NCBI RefSeq assembly: GCF_002224485.1 | Contig: NZ_CP022463.1 | Location: 1,336,817 to 1,400,816 of the forward strand | Source of the DNA: Sinomonas sp. R1AF57 | GTDB lineage: Bacteria; Actinomycetota; Actinomycetes; Actinomycetales; Micrococcaceae | Direction of reading: 5' to 3' | DNA length: 64,000 nucleotides | Shown: piece after piece, positions 35,259 to 44,215 of the stretch | How the letters are laid out: every line of letters begins with the position of its first letter | How positions within the stretch are numbered: the stretch's first letter is position 1 | Position numbers and translations under genes: made by a program | The notes under the pieces: generated by a model | What the model was told of the DNA's origin: nothing | Database searches by the model: none | Seen by the model: only the letters and a program-made list of their open reading frames with translations

Positions 35259-35297
35259 CTGTGACCAATATGACCGCAACGGTGAGGTCTGTCACAG
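35259..35297. promoter_or_regulatory. Inverted repeat CTGTGAC / GTCACAG between dctS and dctA
   Basis: CTGTGAC (35259-35265) and GTCACAG (35291-35297) are exact reverse complements, 25 bases apart, in the 132-base divergent region. They could be paired half-sites for the DctR-like regulator or a CRP-type protein. The spacing is too wide for a single CRP site. Confidence 0.35.
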
Positions 35298-35363
35298 CGC
35301 GGGAAAGAGTAGGGGGTGAACAGGCCCACACCGGGCCTCAGCCAAGGTATCAAGGAGCATCCC

Positions 35364-36743
35364 GTGGCAACGTCGCCAACGGCCCCCGAGCGGGCGCCCG
35401 CCAAGAAGCCTGCCGACCGCACGCACGTCCTCTACATCGCCGTCATCGTCGCCGTCGTGCTCGGCGTCGTCGTCGGCCTCCTCTTCCCCGGCAAGGACGG
35501 GTTCGCTGCGGATCTCAAGCCGCTCGGCGACGGATTCGTGGCCCTCATCAAGATGATGATCGCCCCGGTCATCTTCTGCACGATCGTGCTGGGCATCGGC
35601 TCGATCGCGAAGGCCGCCACCGTCGGCAAGGTCGGCGGGCTCGCCCTCCTGTACTTCATGGTCATGAGCACCTTCGCGCTCGCGATCGGCCTCGTGGTGG
35701 GCAACTTCATCCACCCGGGCGAGGGCCTGAACCTCAAGGACGCCACGTACAAGGCGACCGAGTCCGCGGACACCACGAACTTCCTGCTGGGCATCATCCC
35801 CAAGACGCTCGTGTCCTCCCTGACCTCAGGCGAGATCCTCCAGACGCTCTTTGTGGCGCTCCTCGTCGGCTTCGCACTCCAGCGCATGGGCAAGACCGGC
35901 GCGCTGCTGCTCGAGTTCATCCGCCAGGCGCAGGTGCTCGTGTTCCGCATCCTCATCATGATCATGTGGCTGGCCCCGATCGGCGCCTTCGGTGCCATCG
36001 CCGCCGTGGTCGGCGCCACCGGCTGGAAGGCCGTCCTGAGCCTGCTGACGCTGATGGTCGCCTTCTACATCACCTGCATCCTTTTCATCGTCTTCATCCT
36101 CGGCACGATCCTGAAGGTCGTCTCGGGCGTGAACATCTTCAAGCTCATGAAGTACCTGGGCCGCGAGTACCTCATCATCGTCTCGACGTCCTCCTCTGAG
36201 GCCGCCCTGCCGCGCCTCATCGCCAAGATGGAGCACCTCGGCGTCTCCAAGCCGGTCGTCGGCGTGACGGTTCCGACGGGCTACTCGTTCAACCTGGACG
36301 GCACCGCGATCTACCTGACGATGGCGTCCCTGTTCATCGCCACGGCCATGGGCCAGCCTCTCGCCCTGGGCGAGCAGATCGGACTCCTCGTGTTCATGAT
36401 CATCGCCTCCAAGGGTGCGGCCGGCGTCTCCGGCGCGGGCCTCGCGACCCTCGCCGGCGGCCTCCAGGCGCACGCGCCTCAGCTCGTGGGCGGCGTCTCG
36501 TTCATCGTCGGCATCGACCGCTTCATGTCCGAGGCCCGCGCGCTGACCAACTTCACGGGCAACGCCGTCGCCACCGTCCTGATGGGCACGTGGACCCGGG
36601 AGATCGACACGGACCGCGTCGGCGAGGTCCTCTCGGGCCGGCGCCCGTTCGACGAGACGACGATGCTCGCCGGGCACGGCCACGGCGGCGAGCCCGAGAG
36701 CGAGGACGTCGTCGGCGCGCCGGGCGAGCCCGCCCGCACCTGA
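35364..36743 (+). CDS. dctA: C4-dicarboxylate:cation symporter DctA
   Basis: A 459-residue DAACS-family transporter importing succinate, fumarate and malate with protons or sodium. Diagnostic segments are KMMIAPVIFCTIVLGI, the serine-rich hairpin STSSSEAALPRLIAKME, GYSFNLDGTAIYLTMASLF and SKGAAGVSGAGLATLA. About eight transmembrane helices are visible. GTG 35364 is chosen for the GGAG seven bases upstream; an ATG-less upstream extension is rejected. The C-terminal tail is acidic and Gly/His-rich. The divergent two-component system is its probable activator. Confidence 0.94.
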   Translation: MATSPTAPERAPAKKPADRTHVLYIAVIVAVVLGVVVGLLFPGKDGFAADLKPLGDGFVALIKMMIAPVIFCTIVLGIGSIAKAATVGKVGGLALLYFMVMSTFALAIGLVVGNFIHPGEGLNLKDATYKATESADTTNFLLGIIPKTLVSSLTSGEILQTLFVALLVGFALQRMGKTGALLLEFIRQAQVLVFRILIMIMWLAPIGAFGAIAAVVGATGWKAVLSLLTLMVAFYITCILFIVFILGTILKVVSGVNIFKLMKYLGREYLIIVSTSSSEAALPRLIAKMEHLGVSKPVVGVTVPTGYSFNLDGTAIYLTMASLFIATAMGQPLALGEQIGLLVFMIIASKGAAGVSGAGLATLAGGLQAHAPQLVGGVSFIVGIDRFMSEARALTNFTGNAVATVLMGTWTREIDTDRVGEVLSGRRPFDETTMLAGHGHGGEPESEDVVGAPGEPART

Positions 36744-36754
36744 CCCGCCCCGCC

Positions 36755-36811
36755 TGAGGGTCACCTCCCGTGGGTCTTTGCCTGGCATCGACCCACACGA
36801 GGTGGCCCTCA
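36755..36811 (+). terminator. Hairpin after dctA
   Basis: TGAGGGTCACCTC (36755-36767) pairs with GAGGTGGCCCTCA (36799-36811) with one mismatch. An inner TGGGTC/GACCCA pair extends the structure. It begins 12 bases after the dctA stop. The remaining 165 bases up to parA hold no gene and presumably contain the promoter of the parA-der block. Confidence 0.65.
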
Positions 36812-36976
36812 GCCGCGTCCGGAGCGGAAACCTTGAAGTTCCAGTTGAAGGTGAGGCGCGCCGGAGGGGCATTTGTCAAGGTCCCGGGGATGCGTGTTGC
36901 GGCTGTGTAGGCTGAGGACTCAAGGACGCCGCAGGCAAGCCAGCCCAGCAAGCGAATCGAAAGTGTGGATGGTTAC

Positions 36977-37876
36977 GTGAGCACAGAGCAGAGCGCAGCG
37001 ACTCTGGACGGCATTTCCGCAGACATCGCCGGGACCGAGCTCGGCCCCACTGGGCGGCCCCTGCGCGAGTTCCCCGAGCCCGCGCCCCTGTCCTCCCACG
37101 GCCCGGCCCGCATCATCGCGATGGTCAACCAGAAGGGCGGCGTCGGCAAGACCACCTCCGCCATCAACCTCGCCGCCGCGCTCGCGGAGTACGGCCGCAA
37201 GGTCCTGATCGTCGACTTCGACCCGCAGGGTGCTGCCTCGGCCGGCTTCGGCATCAACCCCCACGAGCTCGAGACGACCGTGTACAACGTCATGATGGAC
37301 CGCCACGTCGACGTCCATTCGGCGATCCGGCACACCGAGGTCGAGAATGTCGACCTCCTCCCGGCGAACATCGACCTCTCGGCGGCCGAAGTCCAGCTCG
37401 TGACCGAGGTCGCGCGCGAACAGGTCCTCGCTGGCGCGCTGCGGCGTGTCGAGGACGAGTACGACGTCATCCTCATCGACTGCCAGCCTTCCCTGGGCCT
37501 CCTGACGGTCAACGCGCTCACGGCCGCGCACGGCGTCGTGATCCCGCTCATCTGCGAGTTCTTCGCCCTGCGCGCGGTGGCCCTGCTCGTCGAGACGATC
37601 GAGAAGGTCCAGGACCGCCTGAACCCGCGCCTCACCGTGGACGGCGTCCTGGCCACGATGTACGACGCCCGCACGCTCCACTCCCGCGAGGTCCTCGCCC
37701 GGCTGGTCGAGGCCTTCGGCGACAAGGTCTTCGACACGGTCATCAAGCGCACCATCAAGTTCGCCGACGCAACCGTCGCCGCCGAGCCCATCACCCGCTA
37801 CGCGTCCAACCACCCGGGCGCCGAGGCGTACCGCCGGCTGGCCCGCGAGCTCGTGGCCCGCGGTGGCGCCCCCTAG
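36977..37876 (+). CDS. parA: ParA/Soj-like ATPase of the scpAB cluster
   Basis: A 299-residue P-loop ATPase with the deviant Walker A NQKGGVGKTTSAINLA, Walker B-type LIVDFDPQGAAS, and LIDCQPSLGLLTVNAL. A 45-residue Pro/Glu-rich leader precedes the ATPase. No parB is adjacent; in actinobacteria this ParA paralogue (M. tuberculosis Rv1708) sits with scpA-scpB and is distinct from the origin-proximal ParAB pair. Its role is probably in chromosome organisation. Start GTG 36977 is followed by scpA with a 14-base overlap. Confidence 0.9.
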   Translation: MSTEQSAATLDGISADIAGTELGPTGRPLREFPEPAPLSSHGPARIIAMVNQKGGVGKTTSAINLAAALAEYGRKVLIVDFDPQGAASAGFGINPHELETTVYNVMMDRHVDVHSAIRHTEVENVDLLPANIDLSAAEVQLVTEVAREQVLAGALRRVEDEYDVILIDCQPSLGLLTVNALTAAHGVVIPLICEFFALRAVALLVETIEKVQDRLNPRLTVDGVLATMYDARTLHSREVLARLVEAFGDKVFDTVIKRTIKFADATVAAEPITRYASNHPGAEAYRRLARELVARGGAP

Positions 37877-38825
37877 CCAGGAGGCGGGGACGGCGCACGA
37901 CGCCGCGCGGCCGGCATCCGCAGACCTCTCGCCCGAACTCCCCGGCGACCAGCCGTCCGGGAACCGCGGCGGGTTCGAGGTTCGCCTCGAGAACTTCACC
38001 GGCCCCTTCGACCTGCTCCTCGGGCTCATCGCGAAGCACCGCCTCGACATCACCGAGGTGGCCCTGGCGACCGTCACGGACGACTTCATCGCGTACATCC
38101 GCGCGCTCCAGGAGCGCGGCGAGGACTGGGCCCTGGACGAGGCAAGCGAGTTCCTCGTCATCGCCGCGACCCTCCTCGACCTCAAGGCCGCCCGCCTGCT
38201 TCCCGCCGGGGAGGTCGAGGACGAGGAGGACGTGGCCCGGCTCGAGGCCCGGGACCTCCTGTTCGCGCGCCTCCTGCAGTACAGGGCCTTCAAGGAGATC
38301 GCAGCGGTCTTCGCTTCGACCCTCGAGGAGGAGGGCCGCCGCTACCCCCGGACCGTGACCCTCGAGCCGTCCTTCGCCGCGCTCCTGCCCGATCTCGTGT
38401 GGCAGCACACCCCCGAGCAGTTCGCGGCCATTGCCGCGAGGGCGTTCGCGCCGAAGGAGGAGGCGCCGAGCGAGGTCGGCGTGGAGCACCTCCACGCTCC
38501 TCCCGTGAGCGTGCGCGAGCAGGCCGAGCTCATCGGGCTCCGCCTGCAGGCTGCCGGCCCCTTGAGCTTCCGGGCCCTCACGGCGGACGCCGCGAGCCGG
38601 CTGGTCGTCGTCGTGCGCTTCCTCGCGCTGCTCGAGCTCTTCCGTGACCGCGCGGTGGCGTTCGAGCAGGCCGCCCCGCTGGCGGAGCTGAGCGTGCGCT
38701 GGACCGCCGCCGCCAGCTGGACCTCGGAGCGGATGGGCGAGGAGTACGACGGCGCCGCCATCCCCGCCGTGCCGGGCGGCATGTCCGAGAACGACGAAAG
38801 CTGGGAAGATGGCCATGACGGATGA
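37863..38825 (+). CDS. scpA: Segregation and condensation protein A
   Basis: A 320-residue kleisin of the SMC-ScpAB complex. The N-terminal helix region FEVRLENFTGPFDLLLGLI is diagnostic, with DFIAYIRALQ and LVIAATLLDLKAARLLP following, and a C-terminal winged helix (VVVVRFLALLELFRD). The first 35 residues are variable. The GTG start lies inside the parA end and the gene overlaps scpB by 17 bases, so the three are translationally linked. It acts on the nucleoid in condensation. Confidence 0.94.
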   Translation: MAPPSQEAGTAHDAARPASADLSPELPGDQPSGNRGGFEVRLENFTGPFDLLLGLIAKHRLDITEVALATVTDDFIAYIRALQERGEDWALDEASEFLVIAATLLDLKAARLLPAGEVEDEEDVARLEARDLLFARLLQYRAFKEIAAVFASTLEEEGRRYPRTVTLEPSFAALLPDLVWQHTPEQFAAIAARAFAPKEEAPSEVGVEHLHAPPVSVREQAELIGLRLQAAGPLSFRALTADAASRLVVVVRFLALLELFRDRAVAFEQAAPLAELSVRWTAAASWTSERMGEEYDGAAIPAVPGGMSENDESWEDGHDG

Positions 38826-39372
38826 GGGCAGGATCGGAGCCGCGCTCGAGGCGGTGCTCATGGTGGTCGACGAGCCGGTGGGCGCGGCCGAGCTCGCGAG
38901 CGTCCTCGACGTGCCGCAGCCGGAGGTCGAGGCCCACCTCTCCCGCCTCGCGGGGGAGTACGACCGCCAGGGACGGGGATTCGAACTGCGGTCCGTGGCA
39001 GGGGGATGGCGCTTCTACTCGCGGCCCGACTTCGCGGAGATCGTGTCCCGCTACGTCATCGAGGGACAGACCGCGCGGCTCACTCAGGCTGCGCTCGAGA
39101 CGCTCGCCGTCATCGCGTACCGCCAGCCTGTGGCGCGCTCGCGGGTCGCCGCGATCCGGGGCGTCAACGTCGACTCGGTGGTCAAGACGCTCGTGACCCG
39201 CGGACTCGTCGAGGAGGCTGGCACGGACCCCGAGTCGGGAGCCATCCTGTACTCCACGACCTCCTATTTCCTCGAGCGGCTCGGGATCGGCTCCGTGGCC
39301 GAGCTGCCCCAGATTTCCCCGCACCTCCCGGGGCTCGACGAGCTCGGCTCGATCGACGGCGCGTACCCCTGA
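38809..39372 (+). CDS. scpB: Segregation and condensation protein B
   Basis: A 187-residue protein with two winged-helix domains that binds ScpA. Visible family segments: IGAALEAVLMVVDEPVGAAE, the GFELRSVAGGWRFYSRPDF strand, LTQAALETLAVIAYRQPVAR and the SVVKTLVTRGLVEE turn. Length is normal. It overlaps the scpA end and precedes rluB, the order seen in Rv1709-Rv1711. Confidence 0.94.
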   Translation: MAMTDEGRIGAALEAVLMVVDEPVGAAELASVLDVPQPEVEAHLSRLAGEYDRQGRGFELRSVAGGWRFYSRPDFAEIVSRYVIEGQTARLTQAALETLAVIAYRQPVARSRVAAIRGVNVDSVVKTLVTRGLVEEAGTDPESGAILYSTTSYFLERLGIGSVAELPQISPHLPGLDELGSIDGAYP

Positions 39373-39500
39373 CCGCGGGCCGCCGGGGCGCCGAGCGGGC
39401 CATCCGGTATCCTTGACTGCGGGCATTCGCCCTCACCTACCAACGCGTCCCTCCGGCCACCCCGGATTCCCGGGCGCTTCATACTGCAAAGGCATTGGTC

Positions 39501-40535
39501 ATGACACAGGCGGGACGCCAGGGTTCACCCAACGGAGGACACCCTCGCAGGAACGGTTCATCGGGCGCCGGCTCGCGCGGCGGCGCCGCGCGCGGAGGCG
39601 CGAAGGGCGCCCCCAAGTCGCCCGCGCGCAAGCGGGGCGATCGCCCCCAGGCCAAGGGATCCGGTGCGGCGCCGTTCGCGGGGGAGCGCTTCGGGAAGAA
39701 CCTCGGCCCCGTCCGCAGGGACAAGCCGCAGCGGGACTCCGCAGGGGGCCGCAAGTCGCCCACCCCGCTGCCCCAGCACACGCCGCGGTCGCGGGCCGAG
39801 ATGAGCGAGGAGGGCGTGCGCCTGCAGAAAGTCATGGCCAACGCCGGCGTCGCGTCGCGCCGCGTCTGCGAGGAGCTCATCGCGGAGGGCCGCGTCGAGG
39901 TCAATGGGCAGATCGTCACCGAGCTCGGTTCGCGCGTCAACCCCGAGACCGATGTCATCCACGTGGACGGCGTGCGGGTCCAGACCAACGAGCACCTCGT
40001 CTACATGGCGTTCAACAAGCCGCGCGGGGTCGTGTCCACGATGGACGACCCCGAGGGCCGGCCGTGCATCTCGGACTACCTCCGCCCGGGCTCGCCGGAG
40101 CGGCTCTTCCACGTCGGGCGGCTCGACACCAACACCGAGGGCCTGCTGCCCCTGACCAACGACGGCGAGCTCGCGAACCGGCTGACGCACCCGTCCTACG
40201 AGGTGCCCAAGACTTATGTCGTCCAGGTGCGCGGCCCGATGCCGCAGGGCGTCGGCGCCCAGCTGCGCCGCGGCGTCGAGCTCGAGGACGGCCTTGCGAA
40301 GGTCGACTCGTTCCGGCTCGTCGACTCGACCCCAGGCTTCGTGCTGTGCGAGGTCGTGCTCCATTCCGGCAAGAACCGGATCGTGCGCCGCATGTTCGAC
40401 GCCGTCGGGTTCCCCGTCCAGCGCCTCGTGCGCGCCAAGATCGGTCCCATCGGCCTCGGAGACCAGAAGCAGGGCACCGTCCGCCGCCTCGGCAAGCAGG
40501 AGATCGGCCACCTCATGGCGGCCGTGGGTCTCTGA
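39501..40535 (+). CDS. rluB: rRNA pseudouridine synthase, RluB family
   Basis: A 344-residue RsuA/RluB-family enzyme. After a 100-residue disordered Arg/Gly/Lys-rich leader comes an S4 domain (RLQKVMANAGVASRRVCEEL). The catalytic domain has the aspartate loop HVGRLDTNTEGLLPLTNDG and the PKTYVVQVRGP and LHSGKNRIVRRMFDA motifs. It isomerises a uridine in 23S rRNA. ATG 39501 is used; TTG 39495 would add two residues. The basic leader may aid rRNA binding. Confidence 0.92.
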   Translation: MTQAGRQGSPNGGHPRRNGSSGAGSRGGAARGGAKGAPKSPARKRGDRPQAKGSGAAPFAGERFGKNLGPVRRDKPQRDSAGGRKSPTPLPQHTPRSRAEMSEEGVRLQKVMANAGVASRRVCEELIAEGRVEVNGQIVTELGSRVNPETDVIHVDGVRVQTNEHLVYMAFNKPRGVVSTMDDPEGRPCISDYLRPGSPERLFHVGRLDTNTEGLLPLTNDGELANRLTHPSYEVPKTYVVQVRGPMPQGVGAQLRRGVELEDGLAKVDSFRLVDSTPGFVLCEVVLHSGKNRIVRRMFDAVGFPVQRLVRAKIGPIGLGDQKQGTVRRLGKQEIGHLMAAVGL

Positions 40536-40549
40536 TCCGGGACGAGAGA

Positions 40550-41650
40550 ATGGCTGTCACCCACCTTCACGGGCCCGTCGTCGTGATCGGCACGGGCCTT
40601 CTCGGAACGAGCATCGGGCTCGGTCTCGAGCACCGCGGCGTGCCGGTGTTCCTCGAGGACCCCTCGCCGACCAACCAGGCCGTCGCGGTCGACATCGGAG
40701 CCGGACGGCCGGTCGCGGAGCTGGAGGCGGACCCAGGTGCGCAGCCCGAGGTCGTCGTCGTCGCCGCGCCGCCCGACGTGACCGCCGACGTCGTCGCGCG
40801 CTCCCTCGAGCGGTGGCCGCGCGCCGTCGTCGTGGACATTGCGAGCGTCAAGGGCGCGATCCTCGCCGACCTCCGCGGGCGCGGGGTGGACCTGTCCCGC
40901 TACGTGGGCACGCACCCCATGGCCGGGCGGGAGAAGTCCGGGCCGGTTGCCGCCCGGGGCGAGCTGTTCACGTCGATGCCCTGGGTCGTGTGCCCCGGGG
41001 GAGAGGCGGCGCCCGACGCCGTCCGCGCGGCCAAGGCGCTCGGCGCTGACCTCGGCGCCACGGTGGTCGAGTTCGGCCCCGAGGAGCACGACGAGGCGGT
41101 GGCCCTCGTGAGCCACCTCCCGCAGGTCATGTCCTCGCTGCTCGCCTCGCGGCTGCAGGGCACGGACCTGCGCCTGCTCGCCCTCGCGGGCAACGGGCTC
41201 CGTGACACCACGAGGATCGCCGCGAGCGACCCGGGCCTCTGGGTGCAGATCCTCGGGGCGAACGCGCCGAAGATCGTCGAGCACCTCTACGGCGTCCGCG
41301 AGGACGTCGAGCGGCTCATCCGCACTCTCGAGGCCCCGGCGGCGCCGGGTGCGCGGCTCGACCTCGCGCAGCTCATGGCGGAGGGCAATGCCGGGCAGGC
41401 ACGGATCCCGGGCAAGCACGGCGGACCGCCGCATGCCTTCGCCTGGCTCACGGTGCTCGTGGACGACCGCCCGGGCCAGATCGCCAGGCTCCTGACGGAG
41501 ATCGGCGAGATCGGGGTGAACCTCGAAGACCTCCGCCTCGACCACTCGTCGGGCCGGAACGTGGGCATGGTGGAGATCTCCGTGCTCCCGAGCAAGCACG
41601 ATGCACTGGTAACGGAACTGGAGGAGCGCGGATGGCGGGTACTGCAATGA
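40550..41650 (+). CDS. tyrA: Prephenate dehydrogenase with C-terminal ACT domain
   Basis: A 366-residue enzyme of tyrosine synthesis converting prephenate to 4-hydroxyphenylpyruvate with NAD. The Rossmann motif is VVVIGTGLLGTSIGLGL; catalytic His lies in GTHPMAGREKSG, and SHLPQVMSSLLA and GNGLRDTTRIAASDP follow. From about residue 300 there is an ACT domain (LTVLVDDRPGQIARLLTEIG), which normally mediates tyrosine feedback inhibition. It is 14 bases after rluB. Its end overlaps the cmk start, so the gene sits in a mixed housekeeping operon. Confidence 0.93.
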   Translation: MAVTHLHGPVVVIGTGLLGTSIGLGLEHRGVPVFLEDPSPTNQAVAVDIGAGRPVAELEADPGAQPEVVVVAAPPDVTADVVARSLERWPRAVVVDIASVKGAILADLRGRGVDLSRYVGTHPMAGREKSGPVAARGELFTSMPWVVCPGGEAAPDAVRAAKALGADLGATVVEFGPEEHDEAVALVSHLPQVMSSLLASRLQGTDLRLLALAGNGLRDTTRIAASDPGLWVQILGANAPKIVEHLYGVREDVERLIRTLEAPAAPGARLDLAQLMAEGNAGQARIPGKHGGPPHAFAWLTVLVDDRPGQIARLLTEIGEIGVNLEDLRLDHSSGRNVGMVEISVLPSKHDALVTELEERGWRVLQ

Positions 41651-42459
41651 GCGCGCGGCAGGATGCGCAGCACGGTGGGTCGCTGAGCTCGGCGAGCACG
41701 TCCGAGGGGACGTCCGTCCGGTACACCCCGGGCCCCGGCGGCGGTCCGGCGCAGTCGGGCCAGCCGCTGCGCGTGGGCCGTCCCCTCGTCGTCGCGATCG
41801 ACGGGCCCTCAGGCTCGGGGAAGTCGAGCATCTCCAAGGAGGTGGCGCGCCGGCTGCGGCTCGCGTACCTCGACACGGGGGCGATGTACCGCGCCGTGGC
41901 GTGGGACTGCCTCGAGCGGGGCCTCGACCTCGCGGACGGCGCCCTCGTCGAGGCCGCCGCGCGGGCGCTCGACCTCGAGCTGAGCACGAGCGCCGACGCG
42001 GAGCGCGTCGTCGTGCGCGGCCACGACGTGACCGCGGAGATCCGCGAGCCGCGGATCTCCTCCGCCGTGAGTGCCGTCGCCACGAATCTCGGCGTCCGCG
42101 ACGAGCTCATCCGCCGCCAGCGCGCCCTCATCGCCGCCCACGGCCGCCGCATGGTGGTCGAAGGCCGGGACATCACCACCGTCGTGGCGCGCGACGCCGA
42201 GGTCCGGCTCCTGCTGACGGCCTCCGAGGAGGCGCGCATGCGCCGCCGTGGCGCCCAGCTCGGCGGGACCCAGACCGCGGAGCAGCTGCGCGAGCAGGTC
42301 GTCGCGCGGGACGCGAAGGATTCGACGGTCGCGAGCTTCACCCAGGCCGCGGACGGCGTCTTCACCGTCGACTCGTCCGACCTGGACTTCGACCAGACCG
42401 TCGACGCCGTGCTCGGCGTCGTGCACGCGGCCGTCGGCGGCCGCCCGGCCGGCGCCTGA
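41632..42459 (+). CDS. cmk: Cytidylate kinase
   Basis: A 275-residue (d)CMP kinase: P-loop [33 protein letters not shown], the [19 protein letters not shown] segment and the lid RARRxG-like region [10 protein letters not shown]. About 48 N-terminal residues are a Ser/Gly-rich extension. ATG 41632 has the strong site GGAGGAG six bases upstream inside tyrA; ATG 41647 overlaps the tyrA stop as ATGA and is an equally plausible start. It phosphorylates CMP and dCMP with ATP. Confidence 0.93.
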   Translation: MAGTAMSARQDAQHGGSLSSASTSEGTSVRYTPGPGGGPAQSGQPLRVGRPLVVAIDGPSGSGKSSISKEVARRLRLAYLDTGAMYRAVAWDCLERGLDLADGALVEAAARALDLELSTSADAERVVVRGHDVTAEIREPRISSAVSAVATNLGVRDELIRRQRALIAAHGRRMVVEGRDITTVVARDAEVRLLLTASEEARMRRRGAQLGGTQTAEQLREQVVARDAKDSTVASFTQAADGVFTVDSSDLDFDQTVDAVLGVVHAAVGGRPAGA

Positions 42460-42490
42460 GCCGGCCCCCAGAGATGTCAAGGAGACTCAC

Positions 42491-44038
42491 ATGACCGAAT
42501 CCGTGGAAACCGGATCCTCATCGGCCCAGGACGACGAGTTCGTGCCCGAGGGCACCGACGAGGTCGCCGAGCACCTCGCCGCAATGGACGACTCCGAGGC
42601 GGAGCAGCGTGCTGCGACGCTCCGGGCCGGGCTGGACGACTACGAGCTCGACGACGAGGACGCGCGCCTCCTTGCGGGCCTCGGCGAGGAGTGGGACCCG
42701 GACGCGCCCACGCGCATGGACCCCGTGCTCGCGATCATCGGCCGGCCCAACGTGGGCAAGTCCACGCTCGTGAACCGCATCCTCGGCCGGCGCGAGGCGG
42801 TCGTCGAGGACGTCCCCGGCGTCACGCGGGACCGCGTGTCCTACCCGGCAGAGTGGAACGGGCGGAAGTTCACCCTCGTCGACACCGGCGGCTGGGAGCG
42901 CGACGCCAAGGGCATCCACGCCATGGTGGCCGAGCAGGCCGAGATCGCCGTCGGCCTCGCCGACGCCGTGATGTTCGTGGTCGACTCCACCGTGGGGGCG
43001 ACCGCAACCGACGAGGCGGTCATGCGCATGCTGCGCAAGTCCAAGAAGCCGGTCCTGCTCGTGGCCAACAAGGTCGACGACTTTGCCCAGGAGGCCGACG
43101 CCTCGGTCCTGTGGGGCCTCGGCTTCGGCCAGCCCTGGCCCGTCTCGGCGCTGCACGGCCGCGGCGTCGCCGACCTCCTCGACGCCGCCCTGGAGGTGCT
43201 GCCGGAGTTCTCGGCCGTCGCTGGGGTGGAACGCTCGGGCGGCCCGCGCCGCGTGGCCCTCATCGGCCGTCCCAACGTGGGCAAGTCCTCGCTCCTGAAC
43301 AAGCTCGCCGGCTCCGAGCGGGCGGTCGTGAACGAGATGGCCGGGACCACGCGCGACCCGATCGACGAGTACATCGAGCTCGGCGGCAAGACGTGGCGCT
43401 TCGTCGACACAGCGGGCATCCGCCGCCGCCAGCACATGTCCCAGGGCGCGGAGTACTACGCGTCCCTGCGGACGCAGGCCGCGCTCGAGAAGGCGGAGGT
43501 CGCCGTCGTGCTCCTCGCCGCGGACGAGGTGCTCGCGGAGCAGGACGTGCGCATCCTCAACCTCGCGATCGAGTCGGGGCGCGCGCTCGTGATCGCATTC
43601 AACAAGTGGGACCTCATGGACGACGAGCGGCGCCGCTGGCTCGAGCGTGAGATCGAGAAGGACCTCGCCCACGTCGAATGGGCTCCGCGCGTGAACATCT
43701 CGGCGAAGACGGGCTGGCACCGGGACCGCCTCGTGCCGGCGCTCGAGAAGGCGCTCGAGGGATGGGACACCCGCATCCCGACCGGTCGGCTCAATGCGTT
43801 CCTGGGCGAGCTCGTGGCCGCGCATCCCCATCCAGTGCGCGGTGGCAAGCAGCCGCGCATCCTGTTCGGGACCCAGGCGCAGAGCCGCCCGCCCAAGTTC
43901 GTCCTGTTCACCACCGGGTTCCTGGACCCGGGCTACCGCCGCTTCATCACGCGCCGGCTGCGCGAGACGTTCGGCTTCGAGGGCACCCCGATCGAGATCG
44001 GGATGCGCGTGCGCGAGAGGCGCTCGAAGAAGAAGTAA
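42491..44038 (+). CDS. der: GTPase Der (EngA), ribosome assembly
   Basis: A 515-residue protein with two tandem G domains. G1 motifs are [15 protein letters not shown] and [16 protein letters not shown]3 are DTGG and DTAG; G4 are NKVD and NKWD. A C-terminal KH-like domain ends with basic ERRSKKK. The acidic 70-residue leader is longer than in E. coli Der and is common in actinobacteria. It acts in 50S subunit maturation. AAGGAG precedes ATG 42491. This is the last gene of the parA-der block and is followed by a strong hairpin. Confidence 0.96.
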   Translation: MTESVETGSSSAQDDEFVPEGTDEVAEHLAAMDDSEAEQRAATLRAGLDDYELDDEDARLLAGLGEEWDPDAPTRMDPVLAIIGRPNVGKSTLVNRILGRREAVVEDVPGVTRDRVSYPAEWNGRKFTLVDTGGWERDAKGIHAMVAEQAEIAVGLADAVMFVVDSTVGATATDEAVMRMLRKSKKPVLLVANKVDDFAQEADASVLWGLGFGQPWPVSALHGRGVADLLDAALEVLPEFSAVAGVERSGGPRRVALIGRPNVGKSSLLNKLAGSERAVVNEMAGTTRDPIDEYIELGGKTWRFVDTAGIRRRQHMSQGAEYYASLRTQAALEKAEVAVVLLAADEVLAEQDVRILNLAIESGRALVIAFNKWDLMDDERRRWLEREIEKDLAHVEWAPRVNISAKTGWHRDRLVPALEKALEGWDTRIPTGRLNAFLGELVAAHPHPVRGGKQPRILFGTQAQSRPPKFVLFTTGFLDPGYRRFITRRLRETFGFEGTPIEIGMRVRERRSKKK

Positions 44039-44053
44039 CGGCCACCACCGCGG

Positions 44054-44097
44054 ACGACGGCGGCGCCTCACCCACGCGGGTGAGGCGCCGCCGTCGT
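44054..44097 (+). terminator. Strong terminator after der
   Basis: A perfect 20-base stem (44054-44073 with 44078-44097) with the four-base loop ACGC, 15 bases after the der stop. No T-run. Confidence 0.85.
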
Positions 44098-44215
44098 GCT
44101 TCCCGGGATACCAGAAAGGTTGAAGGTAGTACCATTGGAAGGTTGGCAGCGCTCCGTCGGACCGCCGGACAGCCCGGACTCCTGACGATGCGACGGCCAG
44201 AGAACAGGAGGATGA

